Counted from the stretch's first letter, positions 33,517-43,427 are shown. The stretch: DNA of 64,000 nucleotides from Streptomyces camelliae (GCF_027625935.1 NZ_CP115300.1:8618001-8682000); one strand, 5' to 3'. Notes: a model not told the origin generated them from the letters alone. Made by a program: numbers and translations.

Positions 33517-34602
33517 ATGACTCAGCAGGTCCGTGCTGTCGTCGCGCGGAGCAAGGGCGCCCCTGTCAGTCTGGAGACGATCGTCGTGCCCGACCCCGGT
33601 CCGGGCGAGGCGCTGGTCAAGATCGAGGCCTGCGGTGTCTGCCACACCGATCTGCATTATCGCGAGGGCGGCATCAGCGACGACTTCCCGTTCCTGCTGG
33701 GCCATGAGGCGGCGGGAGTGGTGGAGGCGGTGGGCGAGGGCGTCACGGACGTGGCCCCCGGTGACTTCGTCATCCTCAACTGGCGTGCGGTGTGCGGCCA
33801 GTGCCGGGCCTGTCTGCGCGGGCGGCCCTGGTACTGCTTCAACACGCACAACGCCAAGCAGAAGATGACCCTGACCGACGGCACGGAGCTGTCCCCGGCC
33901 CTCGGTATCGGCGCCTTCGCCGAGAAGACCCTCGTCGCGGCGGGACAGTGCACGAAGGTCGACCGGGCCGCCTCGGCCGCTGCCGCCGGGCTGCTGGGCT
34001 GTGGTGTGATGGCGGGCCTCGGCGCGGCCATCAACACCGGCAACGTCGGCCGCGGTGACACCGTCGCCGTGATCGGCTGCGGCGGCGTGGGTGCCGCGGC
34101 GATCGCCGGGGCCGGCCTCGCGGGTGCGGCGAAGATCATCGCGGTGGACATCGACGACCGCAAACTCGCCACGGCGACGAAGCTGGGTGCGACCCACACC
34201 GTCAACTCCAGGCAGGCCGACGCGGTCGACGCGGTGCGCGAGCTGACCGGAGGGTTCGGCGCCGACGTCGTGATCGACGCGGTGGGCCGCCCGGAGACGT
34301 ACCGGCAGGCCTTCTACGCCCGTGACCTCGCCGGAACCGTGGTGCTGGTCGGCGTGCCGACCCCGGAGATGAAACTGGAGCTGCCCCTGCTGGACGTCTT
34401 CGGCCGGGGCGGGGCGCTGAAGTCGTCCTGGTACGGCGACTGCCTGCCCTCCCGCGACTTCCCGATGCTGATCGACCTCTATCTCCAGGGCCGCCTCGAC
34501 CTGGACGCCTTCGTCACCGAGACCATCGCGCTCGACGACGTGGAGAAGGCCTTCGAGCGGATGCACCACGGCGACGTGCTGCGTTCGGTGGTGGTCTTCT
34601 GA
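33517..34602 (+). CDS. mscR: S-(hydroxymethyl)mycothiol dehydrogenase, copy 1
   Basis: 361-residue zinc alcohol dehydrogenase of the mycothiol-dependent formaldehyde dehydrogenase group. Catalytic zinc region [15 protein letters not shown] and [15 protein letters not shown]; structural zinc cysteines in [19 protein letters not shown] fold [15 protein letters not shown]. It oxidises the adduct of formaldehyde and mycothiol. Formaldehyde would come from betaine demethylation by the Rieske oxygenase in the same island. ATG 33517 with GAGGAG 5 nt upstream. It overlaps the MBL hydrolase start by one base (TGATG), so the two are coupled. Confidence 0.9.
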   Translation: MTQQVRAVVARSKGAPVSLETIVVPDPGPGEALVKIEACGVCHTDLHYREGGISDDFPFLLGHEAAGVVEAVGEGVTDVAPGDFVILNWRAVCGQCRACLRGRPWYCFNTHNAKQKMTLTDGTELSPALGIGAFAEKTLVAAGQCTKVDRAASAAAAGLLGCGVMAGLGAAINTGNVGRGDTVAVIGCGGVGAAAIAGAGLAGAAKIIAVDIDDRKLATATKLGATHTVNSRQADAVDAVRELTGGFGADVVIDAVGRPETYRQAFYARDLAGTVVLVGVPTPEMKLELPLLDVFGRGGALKSSWYGDCLPSRDFPMLIDLYLQGRLDLDAFVTETIALDDVEKAFERMHHGDVLRSVVVF

Positions 34603-35234
34603 TGCCGGGCGCTCGCATCGAACGCCTCGTCACCTCGGGGACGTTCTCGCTGGACGGCGGCACCTGGGACGTCGACAACAATGTGTGGATCGTGGGCGAC
34701 GACACCGAGGCGATCGTCATCGACGCCGCCCATGACGCCGACGCGATCCTCCAGGCCCTCGGCGAACGTGCCCTGCGGGCGATCGTGTGCACCCACGCGC
34801 ACAACGACCACATCGACGCCGCGCCCGAGCTCGCCGCCCGCACCGGAGCTCCGATCCTGCTGCATCCCGACGATCTGGAGCTGTGGAAGCAGACCCACCC
34901 CGACCGGGCGCCCGACGCCGAGCTGACCGACGGGCAGCCCCTCACGGTCGCGGGAGCGGAGCTGACCGTGCTGCACACCCCGGGCCACGCCCCCGGCGCC
35001 GTGTGCCTGTACGCGCCGCGGCTCTCCGCGCTCTTCAGCGGCGACACCCTGTTCGCCGGCGGGCCGGGTGCCACGGGACGGTCGTACAGCGACTTCCCGA
35101 CCATCATCCGCTCGATCGGCGAACGCCTCCTCGCCCTGCCGGGCGACACCGTCGTGCACACCGGTCACGGCGACACCACCACCATCGGCGCCGAGGCACC
35201 GCATCTGCAGGAGTGGATCGACCGCGGCTTCTGA
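34602..35234 (+). CDS. MBL-fold hydrolase, probable S-formylmycothiol hydrolase
   Basis: 210 residues of the glyoxalase II-like metallo-beta-lactamase fold: CTHAHNDHIDAA (HxHxDH zinc motif), HTPGHAPGAVCLY and FSGDTLFAGGPG, with a final TGHGDTTTIG. MBL genes coupled to mscR in actinomycetes are proposed to hydrolyse S-formylmycothiol to formate. That formate could feed the folate pool. The N-terminus (RIERLVTSGTFSLDGG) is also found in the relic at 63119. Confidence 0.82.
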   Translation: MPGARIERLVTSGTFSLDGGTWDVDNNVWIVGDDTEAIVIDAAHDADAILQALGERALRAIVCTHAHNDHIDAAPELAARTGAPILLHPDDLELWKQTHPDRAPDAELTDGQPLTVAGAELTVLHTPGHAPGAVCLYAPRLSALFSGDTLFAGGPGATGRSYSDFPTIIRSIGERLLALPGDTVVHTGHGDTTTIGAEAPHLQEWIDRGF

Positions 35235-35354
35235 CCGCCTCGGCGAAGGAGCGGCCCTGCCCCGGTGACGGACCCGCGTGGACGGCACCGCCGGCAGGGC
35301 CGTCGGCGTCCCGTGGGGCATGCCTGTCTCCCTGCCTGTTCCCTTTGTTGACCT

Positions 35355-35370
35355 GCGCCTTCGCAGGCGC
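35355..35370 (+). terminator. Hairpin after the mscR-MBL pair
   Basis: GCGCCT-TCGC-AGGCGC, with an overlapping alternative CCTGCG-CCTT-CGCAGG starting at 35352. It lies in the 272-bp gap after the hydrolase and before the next promoter. Apart from this and the promoter with boxes, nothing else is seen in the gap. Confidence 0.4.
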
Positions 35371-35426
35371 TTCGGCGTGCCCGGAACACCGCCGGCGAAG
35401 CCCGCGCAACCCGGCCTTCCGACGCC

Positions 35427-35495
35427 TTGACAAGCCTTCAGCGCCGCCAGCAGACTGACGTTGCGCTAATCGCAATCCGTTTCGCTATACGCACC
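35427..35495 (+). promoter_or_regulatory. Promoter with tandem IclR-type boxes, upstream of Rieske ferredoxin gene
   Basis: TTGACA (35427), -10-like CAGACT (35451), then box 1 GTTGCG-CTAAT-CGCAAT (35460-35476, 11 of 12 arm bases match) and box 2 GTTTCG-CTATA-CGCACC (35479-35495). Start-to-start distance is 19 bp; box 2 ends 11 bp before the ATG. Confidence 0.68.
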
Positions 35496-35506
35496 GAGGT
35501 GTCATG

Positions 35507-35866
35507 ATGATTCCCGCGTGCCGTCTCGCGGATCTGCCGCGAGGCGAGGCCCACCGGCTCGACATCGAGCCTCCCGTGTCGGTGTTCCACACCGACGACG
35601 GCGAGCTCTTCGCCATCGACGACACCTGCACCCACCAGGACGCGTCGCTCGCCGACGGCTGGCTGGAGGGCTGTGAGGTGGAGTGTCCTCTTCACGCCTC
35701 CAAGTTCGACCTGAGAACCGGGGCCGTGGACGCGCCCCCGGCCAAGCTGCCGGTCCGCACCCACGAGGTCGTCGTGGAGGACGGCATGATCTATGTGCGG
35801 CTCTCCGCGCAGGCCCCCAACCTTCCGCCGTGCATCTCGGCCCGCCTGGCCGGAGGCCCCGCGTGA
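35507..35866 (+). CDS. Rieske [2Fe-2S] ferredoxin for the betaine oxygenase
   Basis: 119 residues. The cluster is held by CTHQDASLADGWLEGCEVECPLHASKFDL (CxH ... CxxH). This matches small Rieske ferredoxins of ring-hydroxylating oxygenase systems. It should pass electrons from the reductase encoded next to the oxygenase at 37163. ATG 35507 is 7 nt from GAGG; 35504 is possible. Its TGA overlaps the GTG of the reductase gene (GTGA). Confidence 0.88.
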   Translation: MIPACRLADLPRGEAHRLDIEPPVSVFHTDDGELFAIDDTCTHQDASLADGWLEGCEVECPLHASKFDLRTGAVDAPPAKLPVRTHEVVVEDGMIYVRLSAQAPNLPPCISARLAGGPA

Positions 35867-37032
35867 GGACCGTGGCCGTCGTAGGCGCCTCGCTGGCCGG
35901 CCTGTCGGCCGCGCGCTCGCTGCGCAAGCGGGGCTACGACGGCCGCCTGGTCCTCGTCGGCGAGGAACCGCACCGCCCGTACGACAGGCCGCCGCTGTCC
36001 AAGGAGTTCCTGGCCGGTGCGATCGGCGAGGCCGAACTGGCGCTGGAGCGGGACGACGAGGACCTCCAGGCGGAGTGGGTGCTCGGCACCCGCGCCACCG
36101 GACTCGACCGCACCGAGCGGGCGATCCGGCTCGCCGACGGCCGGGAGATCCGCGCCGACGGGGTGGTCATCGCCACCGGCGCGGCCGCCCGCACCCTGCC
36201 CGGCACCGAGGGCCTCGCCGGCGTCCATGTGCTGCGCACCCTGGACGACGCCCGCGCCCTGCGCGACGGACTCGCCCTGGGCGGGCGGCTGGTGGTGATC
36301 GGCGGCGGCTTCGTCGGCGCCGAGGTCGCCGCCACGGCGTACGCCCTCGGCCTCGACGTCACCGTGGTCGAGGCGGCGCCGACCCCGCTGGCCGGACCGC
36401 TCGGCCCGGCCATGGGCGGCATCGTCTCCGCCCTCCACACGGATCACGGCGTACGGCTGCTGTGCGGTGTCGGGGTCAAGGGGCTCGGCGGCGAGCGGCG
36501 CGTGGACGCCGTACTCCTGGAGGACGGCCGCACCCTGCCCGCCGACATCGTCGTCGTCGGCGTGGGCGCGCGGCCCTGCGTCGACTGGCTCGAAGGCTCC
36601 GGCGTCGCCCTCGACAACGGCGTGAAGTGCGGCGCCGACGGCCGTACGACGCTGGCCGGGGTGGTCGCCGTCGGCGACTGCGCCAACTGGTACGACCCGC
36701 ACACCGGAGCCCACCGCAGGGTCGAGCACTGGACCGGCGCGCTGGAACGGCCGGACTCCGCCGTCGCCACGCTCCTCGCGGGCGGTGCCGTCGAGCCGGG
36801 TGTGCCCCGGCCGCCGTACTTCTGGTCGGACCAGTACGGCGTGCGGATCCAGTTCGCCGGCCACGCCGCCGGGGCCGACGACGTGACGGTGGAGGAAGGC
36901 TCCACCGGCGACCGCAGCTTCCTCGCCGTCTACCGGCGCGCGGGCCGGCCGGTCGCCGTGCTCGGGATGAATCAGCCGCGGCTGTTCACCCGCTGGCGCA
37001 AACAGCTCACCTCCGCGGCGACAGCCTCTTGA
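35863..37032 (+). CDS. FAD-dependent ferredoxin reductase
   Basis: 389 residues of the oxygenase-coupled NADH-ferredoxin reductase family. FAD motif VAVVGASLAGLSAARSLRKRGYDGRLVLVGEEPHRPYDRPPLSK, NAD motif VVIGGGFVGAEVAATAYALG and the late VVAVGDCANWYD. GTG 35863 is fixed by the GTGA overlap with the ferredoxin gene. With ferredoxin and oxygenase it makes a three-component system, unlike the two-component GbcAB of Pseudomonas. Confidence 0.9.
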   Translation: MRTVAVVGASLAGLSAARSLRKRGYDGRLVLVGEEPHRPYDRPPLSKEFLAGAIGEAELALERDDEDLQAEWVLGTRATGLDRTERAIRLADGREIRADGVVIATGAAARTLPGTEGLAGVHVLRTLDDARALRDGLALGGRLVVIGGGFVGAEVAATAYALGLDVTVVEAAPTPLAGPLGPAMGGIVSALHTDHGVRLLCGVGVKGLGGERRVDAVLLEDGRTLPADIVVVGVGARPCVDWLEGSGVALDNGVKCGADGRTTLAGVVAVGDCANWYDPHTGAHRRVEHWTGALERPDSAVATLLAGGAVEPGVPRPPYFWSDQYGVRIQFAGHAAGADDVTVEEGSTGDRSFLAVYRRAGRPVAVLGMNQPRLFTRWRKQLTSAATAS

Positions 37033-37115
37033 CGCCCCTCATGCGGCACCTCATGCTGCGCTGCGCCTGAAACGCAGTGCCGCTCCCTGCACCACGCCGT
37101 TGCGAAGCCGCTCTT
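37029..37115 (+). promoter_or_regulatory. Possible promoter with degenerate IclR-type boxes upstream of the Rieske oxygenase
   Basis: TTGACG (37029) overlaps the reductase stop region, with CATGCT (37052) at a 17-bp spacing. A good half-site GTTGCG (37099-37104) and a weaker TGCGCC-TGAAA-CGCAGT (37061-37077) follow. The sites are poorer than elsewhere, and the oxygenase may also be read from the ferredoxin promoter. Confidence 0.35.
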
Positions 37116-37162
37116 CCCGGCGCGTGACCCATCGATCCACGACGTTTCCCGAGGAGTGCACC

Positions 37163-38296
37163 GTGACCTCGACCAGCCTGCCGGACAGCCTGATCGCCAC
37201 CCTCCCCGGCTCCGCCTACACGGACCCCGGCATCTTCGCCCAGGAACAGGAGCGCATCTTCGAGACGATGTGGTTCTGTGTCGCGCGCTCGTCGGAACTG
37301 GCGAAGCCCGGCGCCTTCCGCACCGTCGACGTGGGCCGCGAGAGCATCCTCGTCACCCGCGCCCGGGACAAGTCGATCCGGGCCTACTTCAACGTCTGCC
37401 GGCACCGCGGCGCCAAGCTCTGCACCGAGGACACCGGCGAGGTCAAGCGCGCCTTCCAGTGCCCGTACCACGCCTGGACGTACGACCTCGACGGCAAGCT
37501 CGTCGCGGCGCCCAACCTCACCAAGATGCCCGACGTCGGCCGGACCGAGTACGGCCTGGTGAGCGTTGCCGTGCGGGAATGGCTCGGCTATGTCTGGGTC
37601 TGCCTCGCGGAGAACCCGCCCTCCTTCGAGGAGGACGTGATCGGGGCCGTCGTCGAGCGGCTCGGCGACGTCGAGTCGATCGAACGCTACGGCATCGAGA
37701 ACCTCTCGGTGGGCCGGCGGATCACCTACGACGTGCAGGCCAACTGGAAGCTCATCATCGAGAACTTCATGGAGTGCTACCACTGCGCCACGATCCACCC
37801 CGAACTCACCGAGGTCCTTCCGGAGTTCGCCGACGGCTACGCCGCCCAGTACTACGTCGGCCACGGCGCCGAGTTCGGCACGGACATCCAGGGCTTCACG
37901 GTGGACGGCTCCGAGGGCCTGGACCGCATTCCGGGTGTGTCCGAGGACCAGGACCGCCGCTACTACGCGATCACCGTCAAGCCGCAGGTGTTCATCAACC
38001 TGGTGCCGGACCATGTGATCTTCCACCGGATGTACCCGGTGGCCGCAAACCGGACGATCGTCGAGTGCGACTGGCTCTACCTGCCGCACGTCGTGGAGAG
38101 CGGCAAGGACGTCAGCCGGTCCGTGGAGCTCTTCGACCGGGTCAACCGCCAGGACTTCGACGCCTGTGAGCGCACCCAGCCGGGCATGAGCTCACGGCTC
38201 TACGCCAAGGGCGGTGTCCTGGTGCCCAGCGAGCACCACATCGGTGCCTTCCACGACTGGGTGAACGAGCGGCTCGGTACGCCCCGGCCGGAGTGA
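37163..38296 (+). CDS. gbcA-like: Rieske non-heme iron oxygenase, probable glycine betaine monooxygenase (demethylase) alpha subunit
   Basis: 377 residues. The Rieske centre is CRHRGAKLC ... CPYHAW (Cys79, His81, Cys100, His103). The mononuclear iron site is NFMECYHCATIHPEL (His207, His212). In GbcA-type enzymes this yields dimethylglycine and formaldehyde from glycine betaine. The substrate is inferred from context: choline and betaine-aldehyde dehydrogenases, a betaine-type transporter, dimethylglycine oxidase and formaldehyde removal genes all lie around it. GTG 37163 has GAGGAG upstream. Carnitine or other quaternary amines remain possible substrates. Confidence 0.78.
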   Translation: MTSTSLPDSLIATLPGSAYTDPGIFAQEQERIFETMWFCVARSSELAKPGAFRTVDVGRESILVTRARDKSIRAYFNVCRHRGAKLCTEDTGEVKRAFQCPYHAWTYDLDGKLVAAPNLTKMPDVGRTEYGLVSVAVREWLGYVWVCLAENPPSFEEDVIGAVVERLGDVESIERYGIENLSVGRRITYDVQANWKLIIENFMECYHCATIHPELTEVLPEFADGYAAQYYVGHGAEFGTDIQGFTVDGSEGLDRIPGVSEDQDRRYYAITVKPQVFINLVPDHVIFHRMYPVAANRTIVECDWLYLPHVVESGKDVSRSVELFDRVNRQDFDACERTQPGMSSRLYAKGGVLVPSEHHIGAFHDWVNERLGTPRPE

Positions 38297-38316
38297 CCCG
38301 GAGGAGGGACGCCCGT

Positions 38317-38343
38317 GGCCCGCGTGGGGGGCGAACGCGGGCC
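38317..38343. terminator. Hairpin between convergent oxygenase and iclR copy 1
   Basis: GGCCCGCG / CGCGGGCC, perfect 8-bp stem with an 11-nt loop, in the 71-bp gap between the two convergent genes. Confidence 0.5.
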
Positions 38344-38367
38344 GTACGGCGGTCGTGCCGTGCGCGC

Positions 38368-39165
38368 TCAGCCCAGGTATCCCATCCGGTGACTGATGTC
38401 CTCCGCGCCCTTGACGAGCGCGGGGGCCAGTTCGTGCATGCGCTCCTCGGTGAACCGGTACGACGGCCCGGAGGCGCTGATCGACGCGATGACCTGGCCC
38501 TCCCGGTCCCGGATCGGTGCCGCCATGGCGTGCAGCCCGATCTCCAGCTCCTCCAGGGTCCAGGCGTAACCGCGCTCCCGGGCCTCGGCGAGGTTCTTCT
38601 CCAGCTTCGCCTTCGAGGAGATCGTGTGCGGGGTCAGCTTCTTCAGGCCGGCCTCCGCCAGCAGCGCGGCCCGCTCCTTGGCGGGCAGGTGGGCCAGCAT
38701 GATCTTGCCGCTGGAGGTGGCGTGCAGCGGGGTGAGCTGGCCGACCCAGTTGTGCGCGGTGACGGCGGCCGTACCGCGCACCTGGTACAGGTTGATCGCG
38801 TAGTGCTCCTGCATCACGGCGATGTTGACCGTCTCGCCGATCTCCTCGGCGAGCCGCTCGCACACCGGCCGGCCCTGCTGGGTGATGTCGATACGTCCCG
38901 TGACGGCGCCCGCCAGGCGTACGATGCCGAAGCCGAGCGCGTATTTGCCCCGCTCGCCCGATTGCTCCACCAGGCCGCGCGCCTCCAGGGCGCCGAGCAG
39001 ACGGAACGCGGTGGACTTGTGCACATCGATCTCGGCGGCCACCTCGCTCACGCCCGCCTCGCCACGCTGGGCGAGGATCTCCAGGACGCTGATCGCCCGG
39101 TCGACGGACTGCACTCCGCCGGACGGCGACCCGTTCGTTTCGGTATCCGGACTGTAGTTGCTCAT
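38368..39165 (-). CDS. IclR-family transcriptional regulator, copy 1
   Basis: 265 residues. N-terminal winged helix (VQSVDRAISVLEILAQRGEAGVSEVAAEIDVHKSTAFRLLGALEARGLVEQ) and a complete effector domain ending in IASISASGPSYRFTEERMHELAPALVKGAEDIS. It is the close paralogue of the protein at 57443, with near-identical length and most motifs shared. A box GTTGCT-CATAG-CGGAAC covers its own start codon, which suggests autorepression. It is divergent from betA. It probably controls the whole island. Confidence 0.92.
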   Translation of the reverse strand: MSNYSPDTETNGSPSGGVQSVDRAISVLEILAQRGEAGVSEVAAEIDVHKSTAFRLLGALEARGLVEQSGERGKYALGFGIVRLAGAVTGRIDITQQGRPVCERLAEEIGETVNIAVMQEHYAINLYQVRGTAAVTAHNWVGQLTPLHATSSGKIMLAHLPAKERAALLAEAGLKKLTPHTISSKAKLEKNLAEARERGYAWTLEELEIGLHAMAAPIRDREGQVIASISASGPSYRFTEERMHELAPALVKGAEDISHRMGYLG

Positions 39166-39173
39166 AGCGGAAC
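39157..39173 (-). promoter_or_regulatory. IclR-type box over the start codon of iclR copy 1
   Basis: GTTGCT-CATAG-CGGAAC (plus-strand reading); the CAT is the reverse complement of the ATG. A weaker GTTTCG-GTATC-CGGACT lies 20 bp inside the gene at 39137-39153. Confidence 0.6.
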
Positions 39174-39231
39174 TATACGCGCAGTAAACAACGGGCCTGC
39201 AAGTAACGCGGTGTGAACAAAGATCTTACAA

Positions 39232-39267
39232 GTTGCGTTGTTCGCAACCTGGTGCACATTGCGGCAC
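39232..39267 (+). promoter_or_regulatory. Best IclR-type palindrome, upstream of betA
   Basis: GTTGCG-TTGTT-CGCAAC (39232-39248) is a perfect 6-5-6 palindrome and defines the consensus. A second box GGTGCA-CATTG-CGGCAC (39251-39267) follows at 19 bp. It lies in the 152-bp divergent region with iclR copy 1. No TTGAC-type element was found on the betA side here. Confidence 0.7.
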
Positions 39268-39317
39268 CGTACTAGCATGCCGCGCATATCGACGGCGCAA
39301 GCGAGACGAGGCGACAC

Positions 39318-40988
39318 ATGGCTCCTCTTCACTACGACTTCGTCATCGTCGGCGGCGGATCGGCCGGCAGTGCGCTGGCGAACCGGCTCTCGGCCGACCC
39401 CGGAAACCGGGTGCTCGTCCTGGAGGCGGGCCGCTCCGACTACCCCTGGGACGTCTTCATCCACATGCCCGCGGCTCTCACCTACCCCATAGGCAGCCGC
39501 TTCTACGACTGGAAGTACGAGTCCGAGCCCGAGCCGCACATGGGCGGGCGGCGCATCTACCACGCCCGGGGCAAGGTGCTCGGCGGTTCCAGCAGCATCA
39601 ACGGCATGATCTTCCAGCGCGGCAACCCCATGGACTACGAGCGCTGGGCGGCCGACCCCGGCATGGAGACCTGGGACTACGCGCACTGCCTACCGTACTT
39701 CCGCCGGATGGAGAACTGCCTGGCGGCCGACCCGGACGACGAGTTCCGCGGTCATGACGGACCCCTCGTCCTGGAACGCGGCCCGGCGACCAACCCGCTG
39801 TTCACCGCCTTCCTCAAGGCCACCCAGCAGGCGGGCTACGCCCCCACGGACGACGTCAACGGTTACCGGCAGGAAGGATTCGCCAAGTTCGACCGCAACG
39901 TCCACCGGGGGCGCCGGCTGTCGGCCTCGAAGGCGTATCTCAAGCCCGCCATGAAGCGGCCGAACCTTGACGTGACCACCCGCGCCCTCGTCACCCGGGT
40001 CCTCTTCGAGGGCAAGCGGGCGGTCGGCGTCGAGTACCGGCGCGGCCGGGGCGCACCCCAGCAGGTCCGCGCCGGTGAGGTCATCCTGTGCGGCGGCGCG
40101 ATCAACTCGCCGCAGCTGCTCCAGCTCTCCGGCGTCGGCAACGCCGCCGAGCTGTCCGCCCTCGGCATCGACGTCGTCCACGACCTGCCCGGCGTCGGCG
40201 AGAACATGCAGGACCACCTGGAGGTGTACATCCAGTACGCCTGCAAGCAGCCCGTCTCCATGCAGCCGTACCTGGCGAAGTGGCGGGCCCCCTTCATCGG
40301 CCTGCAGTGGCTGTTCAGGAAGGGGCCGGCCGCCACCAACCACTTCGAGGCCGGCGGCTTCTGCCGCAGCAACGAGGACGTGGACTACCCCAACCTGATG
40401 TTCCACTTCCTGCCCATCGCGGTCCGCTACGACGGTTCCGTGCCCGCCGGCGGCCACGGCTATCAGGTCCACGTCGGACCCATGTACTCCGACGCCATCG
40501 GCTCCGTGAAGATCAAGAGCAAGGACCCGCGCGAGCACCCGGCCCTGCGCTTCAACTACCTCTCCACCGAGCAGGACCGCCGCGAGTGGGTCGAGGCCAT
40601 CCGGGTCGCGCGCAAGCTCCTCAACCAGCCCGCGCTCGCCCCCTACAACGACGGCGAGATCTCGCCCGGCCCGTCCGTGGAGACGGACGAGGAGATCCTC
40701 GCCTGGGTCGCCAAGGACGGCGAGACCGCCCTGCACCCGTCCTGCACCTGCAAGATGGGCACCGACGAGATGTCCGTCGTCGACCCGGCCAGCATGCGCG
40801 TGCACGGCGTGGAGGGCCTGCGGGTCGTGGACGCGTCGGTGATGCCCTACGTCACCAACGGCAACATCTACGCCCCGGTGATGATGATCGCCGAGAAGGC
40901 GGCCGACCTCATCCTCGGCAAGGAGCCGCTGGAGCCCTCGAAGGCCGCGTACTACCGGCACCGCGACGCCCAGAAACAGGCAGGGTAG
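39318..40988 (+). CDS. betA: Choline dehydrogenase (GMC oxidoreductase)
   Basis: 556 residues of the GMC flavoprotein family. FAD motif [36 protein letters not shown] signature regions [26 protein letters not shown] and [18 protein letters not shown]-terminal active-site region [39 protein letters not shown] with the catalytic His. BetA oxidises choline to betaine aldehyde. Next door are betB and a betaine-type transporter, supporting the assignment. ATG 39318 with GACGAGG upstream. It is followed 3 bp later by an MTHFR-like gene. Confidence 0.9.
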   Translation: MAPLHYDFVIVGGGSAGSALANRLSADPGNRVLVLEAGRSDYPWDVFIHMPAALTYPIGSRFYDWKYESEPEPHMGGRRIYHARGKVLGGSSSINGMIFQRGNPMDYERWAADPGMETWDYAHCLPYFRRMENCLAADPDDEFRGHDGPLVLERGPATNPLFTAFLKATQQAGYAPTDDVNGYRQEGFAKFDRNVHRGRRLSASKAYLKPAMKRPNLDVTTRALVTRVLFEGKRAVGVEYRRGRGAPQQVRAGEVILCGGAINSPQLLQLSGVGNAAELSALGIDVVHDLPGVGENMQDHLEVYIQYACKQPVSMQPYLAKWRAPFIGLQWLFRKGPAATNHFEAGGFCRSNEDVDYPNLMFHFLPIAVRYDGSVPAGGHGYQVHVGPMYSDAIGSVKIKSKDPREHPALRFNYLSTEQDRREWVEAIRVARKLLNQPALAPYNDGEISPGPSVETDEEILAWVAKDGETALHPSCTCKMGTDEMSVVDPASMRVHGVEGLRVVDASVMPYVTNGNIYAPVMMIAEKAADLILGKEPLEPSKAAYYRHRDAQKQAG

Positions 40989-40991
40989 GCG

Positions 40992-41828
40992 ATGGCCGCC
41001 GAGACGCTGCGGTCGCTGCTCGGCCGCGTCCGCTACGAGGTGCTCCCGGCCAAGGCGACGGAGGAGAAGGTCCTCGCCCATGTGCCCCGCGACGTCGTGG
41101 TCACGGTCACGGCGTCGCCGGTCAAGGGGCTGGAGCCGACACTCGGCCTGACCGAGCGGCTCGCGGCGCACGGGTACCGGGTCGCCCCGCATGTGCCCGC
41201 ACGCTTACTGCGGGACGACGCACACCTGAAGGACGTGGCCGAGCGGCTGCGGGCGGCGGGCGTGGACGACGTGTTCGTGCCGGCGGGCGATGCCGACCCG
41301 CCGGCCGGGCCGTACGACGCGGCCCTGCCCGTGCTGCGCCGGCTGAGCGAGCTGGGCAGGCCCTTCGGGGAGCTGGGGATCACCGGCTATCCGGAGAGCC
41401 ATCCGCTCATCCACGACGACCTCACCATCCAGTCGATGTGGGACAAGCGGGCGCACGCCACGTACATCGTCAGCAACCTGTGCTTCGACCCGCGCGTGCT
41501 CGGCGACTGGATCACCCGGATCCGGCGCCGTGACATCACCCTGCCCGTGTACGTCGGCGTCGCGGGGCCGGTGCAGCGGGCCAAGCTGCTGGCCATGGCG
41601 ACGAAGATCGGGGTGGGGGAGTCGACGCGCTTTCTCACCAAGCACGCGTCGTGGTTCCTGCGGTTCGCGACCCCCGGCGGATATGTGCCGGAGCGCCTGC
41701 TCGACCGTGGCGCCGAGGTGTTCGCGAGGCCGTCGGCGGGGGTGGCCGGTCTGCACCTGTTCACCTTCAACCAGATCGCCGAGACGGAGCGCTGGCGGCG
41801 AGCGGTGCTGGACCGGCTGGACACCTGA
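40992..41828 (+). CDS. Methylenetetrahydrofolate reductase-like protein
   Basis: 278 residues with the TIM-barrel layout of MetF relatives: VVTVTASPVKGLEPTLGLTERLAAHGYRVAPHVPARLL, FGELGITGYPESHPLI and SNLCFDPRVLGDWITRIRRRDITLPVYVGVAGPVQRAKLLAMATKIGVGES. Such short MTHFR-like proteins appear in demethylation clusters and may act on folate one-carbon units made from dimethylglycine and sarcosine. Whether it makes methyl-THF or oxidises it is not clear. Start ATG 40992, 3 bp after betA, so one operon. Confidence 0.8.
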   Translation: MAAETLRSLLGRVRYEVLPAKATEEKVLAHVPRDVVVTVTASPVKGLEPTLGLTERLAAHGYRVAPHVPARLLRDDAHLKDVAERLRAAGVDDVFVPAGDADPPAGPYDAALPVLRRLSELGRPFGELGITGYPESHPLIHDDLTIQSMWDKRAHATYIVSNLCFDPRVLGDWITRIRRRDITLPVYVGVAGPVQRAKLLAMATKIGVGESTRFLTKHASWFLRFATPGGYVPERLLDRGAEVFARPSAGVAGLHLFTFNQIAETERWRRAVLDRLDT

Positions 41829-41848
41829 AACCGGCAGCTGCCGACCCC

Positions 41849-41913
41849 TTGACGGCGTCGGCTCATTCGGCCAGGGTGTTCCACCACAAGCAATGCAGTG
41901 CACAATGCGCAAC
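41849..41913 (+). promoter_or_regulatory. Promoter with tandem IclR-type boxes, upstream of betB-transporter operon
   Basis: TTGACG (41849), CAGGGT (41872) at 17-bp spacing, box 1 GTTCCA-CCACA-AGCAAT (41878-41894), box 2 AGTGCA-CAATG-CGCAAC (41897-41913). Start-to-start 19 bp. Confidence 0.6.
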
Positions 41914-41937
41914 GACTTCATGTGAAGGGCGCGGGCT

Positions 41938-43407
41938 GTGGCAGATCTGTATGTGGCCGGAAAATGGCGTGATCCGGTGGCCGGCGGTCACCGGGAGATC
42001 CGCTGTCCGGCGGACGGCACGCTCGTCGCGACGGTCTCGGAGGGCACCCGCCCCGACACCGAGGCGGCGATCGCCGCGGCCCGGCGGGCCTTCGACGACG
42101 GCCCCTGGCCGCACACCCCCGAGCGCGAGCGCGGCGCCCTGCTGCTGCGCACCGCCGACATCCTCGAACGCGACGCGAAGGAGTTCGCCCGCGCCGAGTC
42201 CCTCGACACCGGCAAACGCCTGGTCGAGAGCGAGTACGACATCGCCGACGTCGTCTCCTGCTTCCGCTACTACGGCGGCATCGCCGGCACCAGCGCCGGC
42301 CGGGTGGTCGACACCGGCCGCGACGACGCCCTCAGCCGGGTCACCTACGAACCCGTCGGCGTCTGCGGACTGATCACCCCCTGGAACTACCCCCTGCTCC
42401 AGGCCTCCTGGAAGGTCGCCCCGGCCCTCCTCGCGGGCAACACCGTCGTCCTCAAGCCCAGCGAACTGACGCCCTCCACGTCGATCCTGCTGATGAAGGC
42501 GCTGGAGGAGGCCGGCCTTCCCGCCGGCGCCGCCAACCTCGTCCTGGGCGCCGGAGCCGAGGCGGGCGCACCGCTGGCCGAGGACCCGGCCGTGGACATG
42601 GTGTCCTTCACCGGAGGCCTGCAGACCGGGCGGCACATCATGGCGACCGCCGCGGCGACGGTGAAGAAGGTCGCGCTGGAACTCGGCGGCAAGAATCCGA
42701 ACGTCGTCTTCGCCGACGCCGACTTCGAGACCGCCGTCGACTTCGCGCTCACCGCCGTCTTCCTGCACTCCGGGCAGGTCTGCTCGGCCGGCGCCCGGCT
42801 GATCGTGGAGGACTCCCTGCACGACGCCTTCGTCGACGAGGTCGTACGCCGGGCCCGGCTCATCCGGCTGGGCGGTCCCTTCGACCCCGAGGCCGAGACC
42901 GGGCCGCTGATCTCCGCACAGCACCGGGAGAAGGTCGAGGCGTATGTCGCGGCCGGCCTCGCCGAGGGCGCCGTACTGCGCTGCGGCGGCGCACGTCCCG
43001 CCGAGCCCGCGCTGGCGAGCGGCTTCTACTACCCGCCGACCGTCCTGGACGAGTGCCGGCAGGACATGCGTGTGGTGCACGAGGAGTCCTTCGGACCCGT
43101 GCTCACCGTCGAACGCTTCCGTGACGAGGACGACGCCCTCCGCATCGCCAACGACACGGAGTACGGCCTCGCGGGGGCCGTGTGGACACAGGACGCGGGC
43201 AGGGCGCAGCGGGTCGCCCGCGGGCTGCGCCACGGCACCGTGTGGATCAACGACTACCACCCCTATGTGCCGCAGGCGGAGTGGGGTGGTTTCGGGCACT
43301 CCGGTGTGGGCCGTGAGCTGGGGCCGACGGGCCTCGACGAATACCGGGAGCCCAAGCATGTCTGGCAGAACATCCAACCCCGGCCGCAGCACTGGTTCCG
43401 CGGCTGA
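41938..43407 (+). CDS. betB: Betaine aldehyde dehydrogenase
   Basis: 489 residues of the ALDH superfamily. [33 protein letters not shown] binds NAD; the catalytic Glu is in [14 protein letters not shown] and the catalytic Cys in [14 protein letters not shown]. The late [13 protein letters not shown] is also typical. It oxidises betaine aldehyde to glycine betaine with NAD(P)+. GTG 41938. It is followed after 20 bp by the transporter genes. Confidence 0.9.
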   Translation: MADLYVAGKWRDPVAGGHREIRCPADGTLVATVSEGTRPDTEAAIAAARRAFDDGPWPHTPERERGALLLRTADILERDAKEFARAESLDTGKRLVESEYDIADVVSCFRYYGGIAGTSAGRVVDTGRDDALSRVTYEPVGVCGLITPWNYPLLQASWKVAPALLAGNTVVLKPSELTPSTSILLMKALEEAGLPAGAANLVLGAGAEAGAPLAEDPAVDMVSFTGGLQTGRHIMATAAATVKKVALELGGKNPNVVFADADFETAVDFALTAVFLHSGQVCSAGARLIVEDSLHDAFVDEVVRRARLIRLGGPFDPEAETGPLISAQHREKVEAYVAAGLAEGAVLRCGGARPAEPALASGFYYPPTVLDECRQDMRVVHEESFGPVLTVERFRDEDDALRIANDTEYGLAGAVWTQDAGRAQRVARGLRHGTVWINDYHPYVPQAEWGGFGHSGVGRELGPTGLDEYREPKHVWQNIQPRPQHWFRG

Positions 43408-43427
43408 ACGCCGAAAAGAGGCCGATC

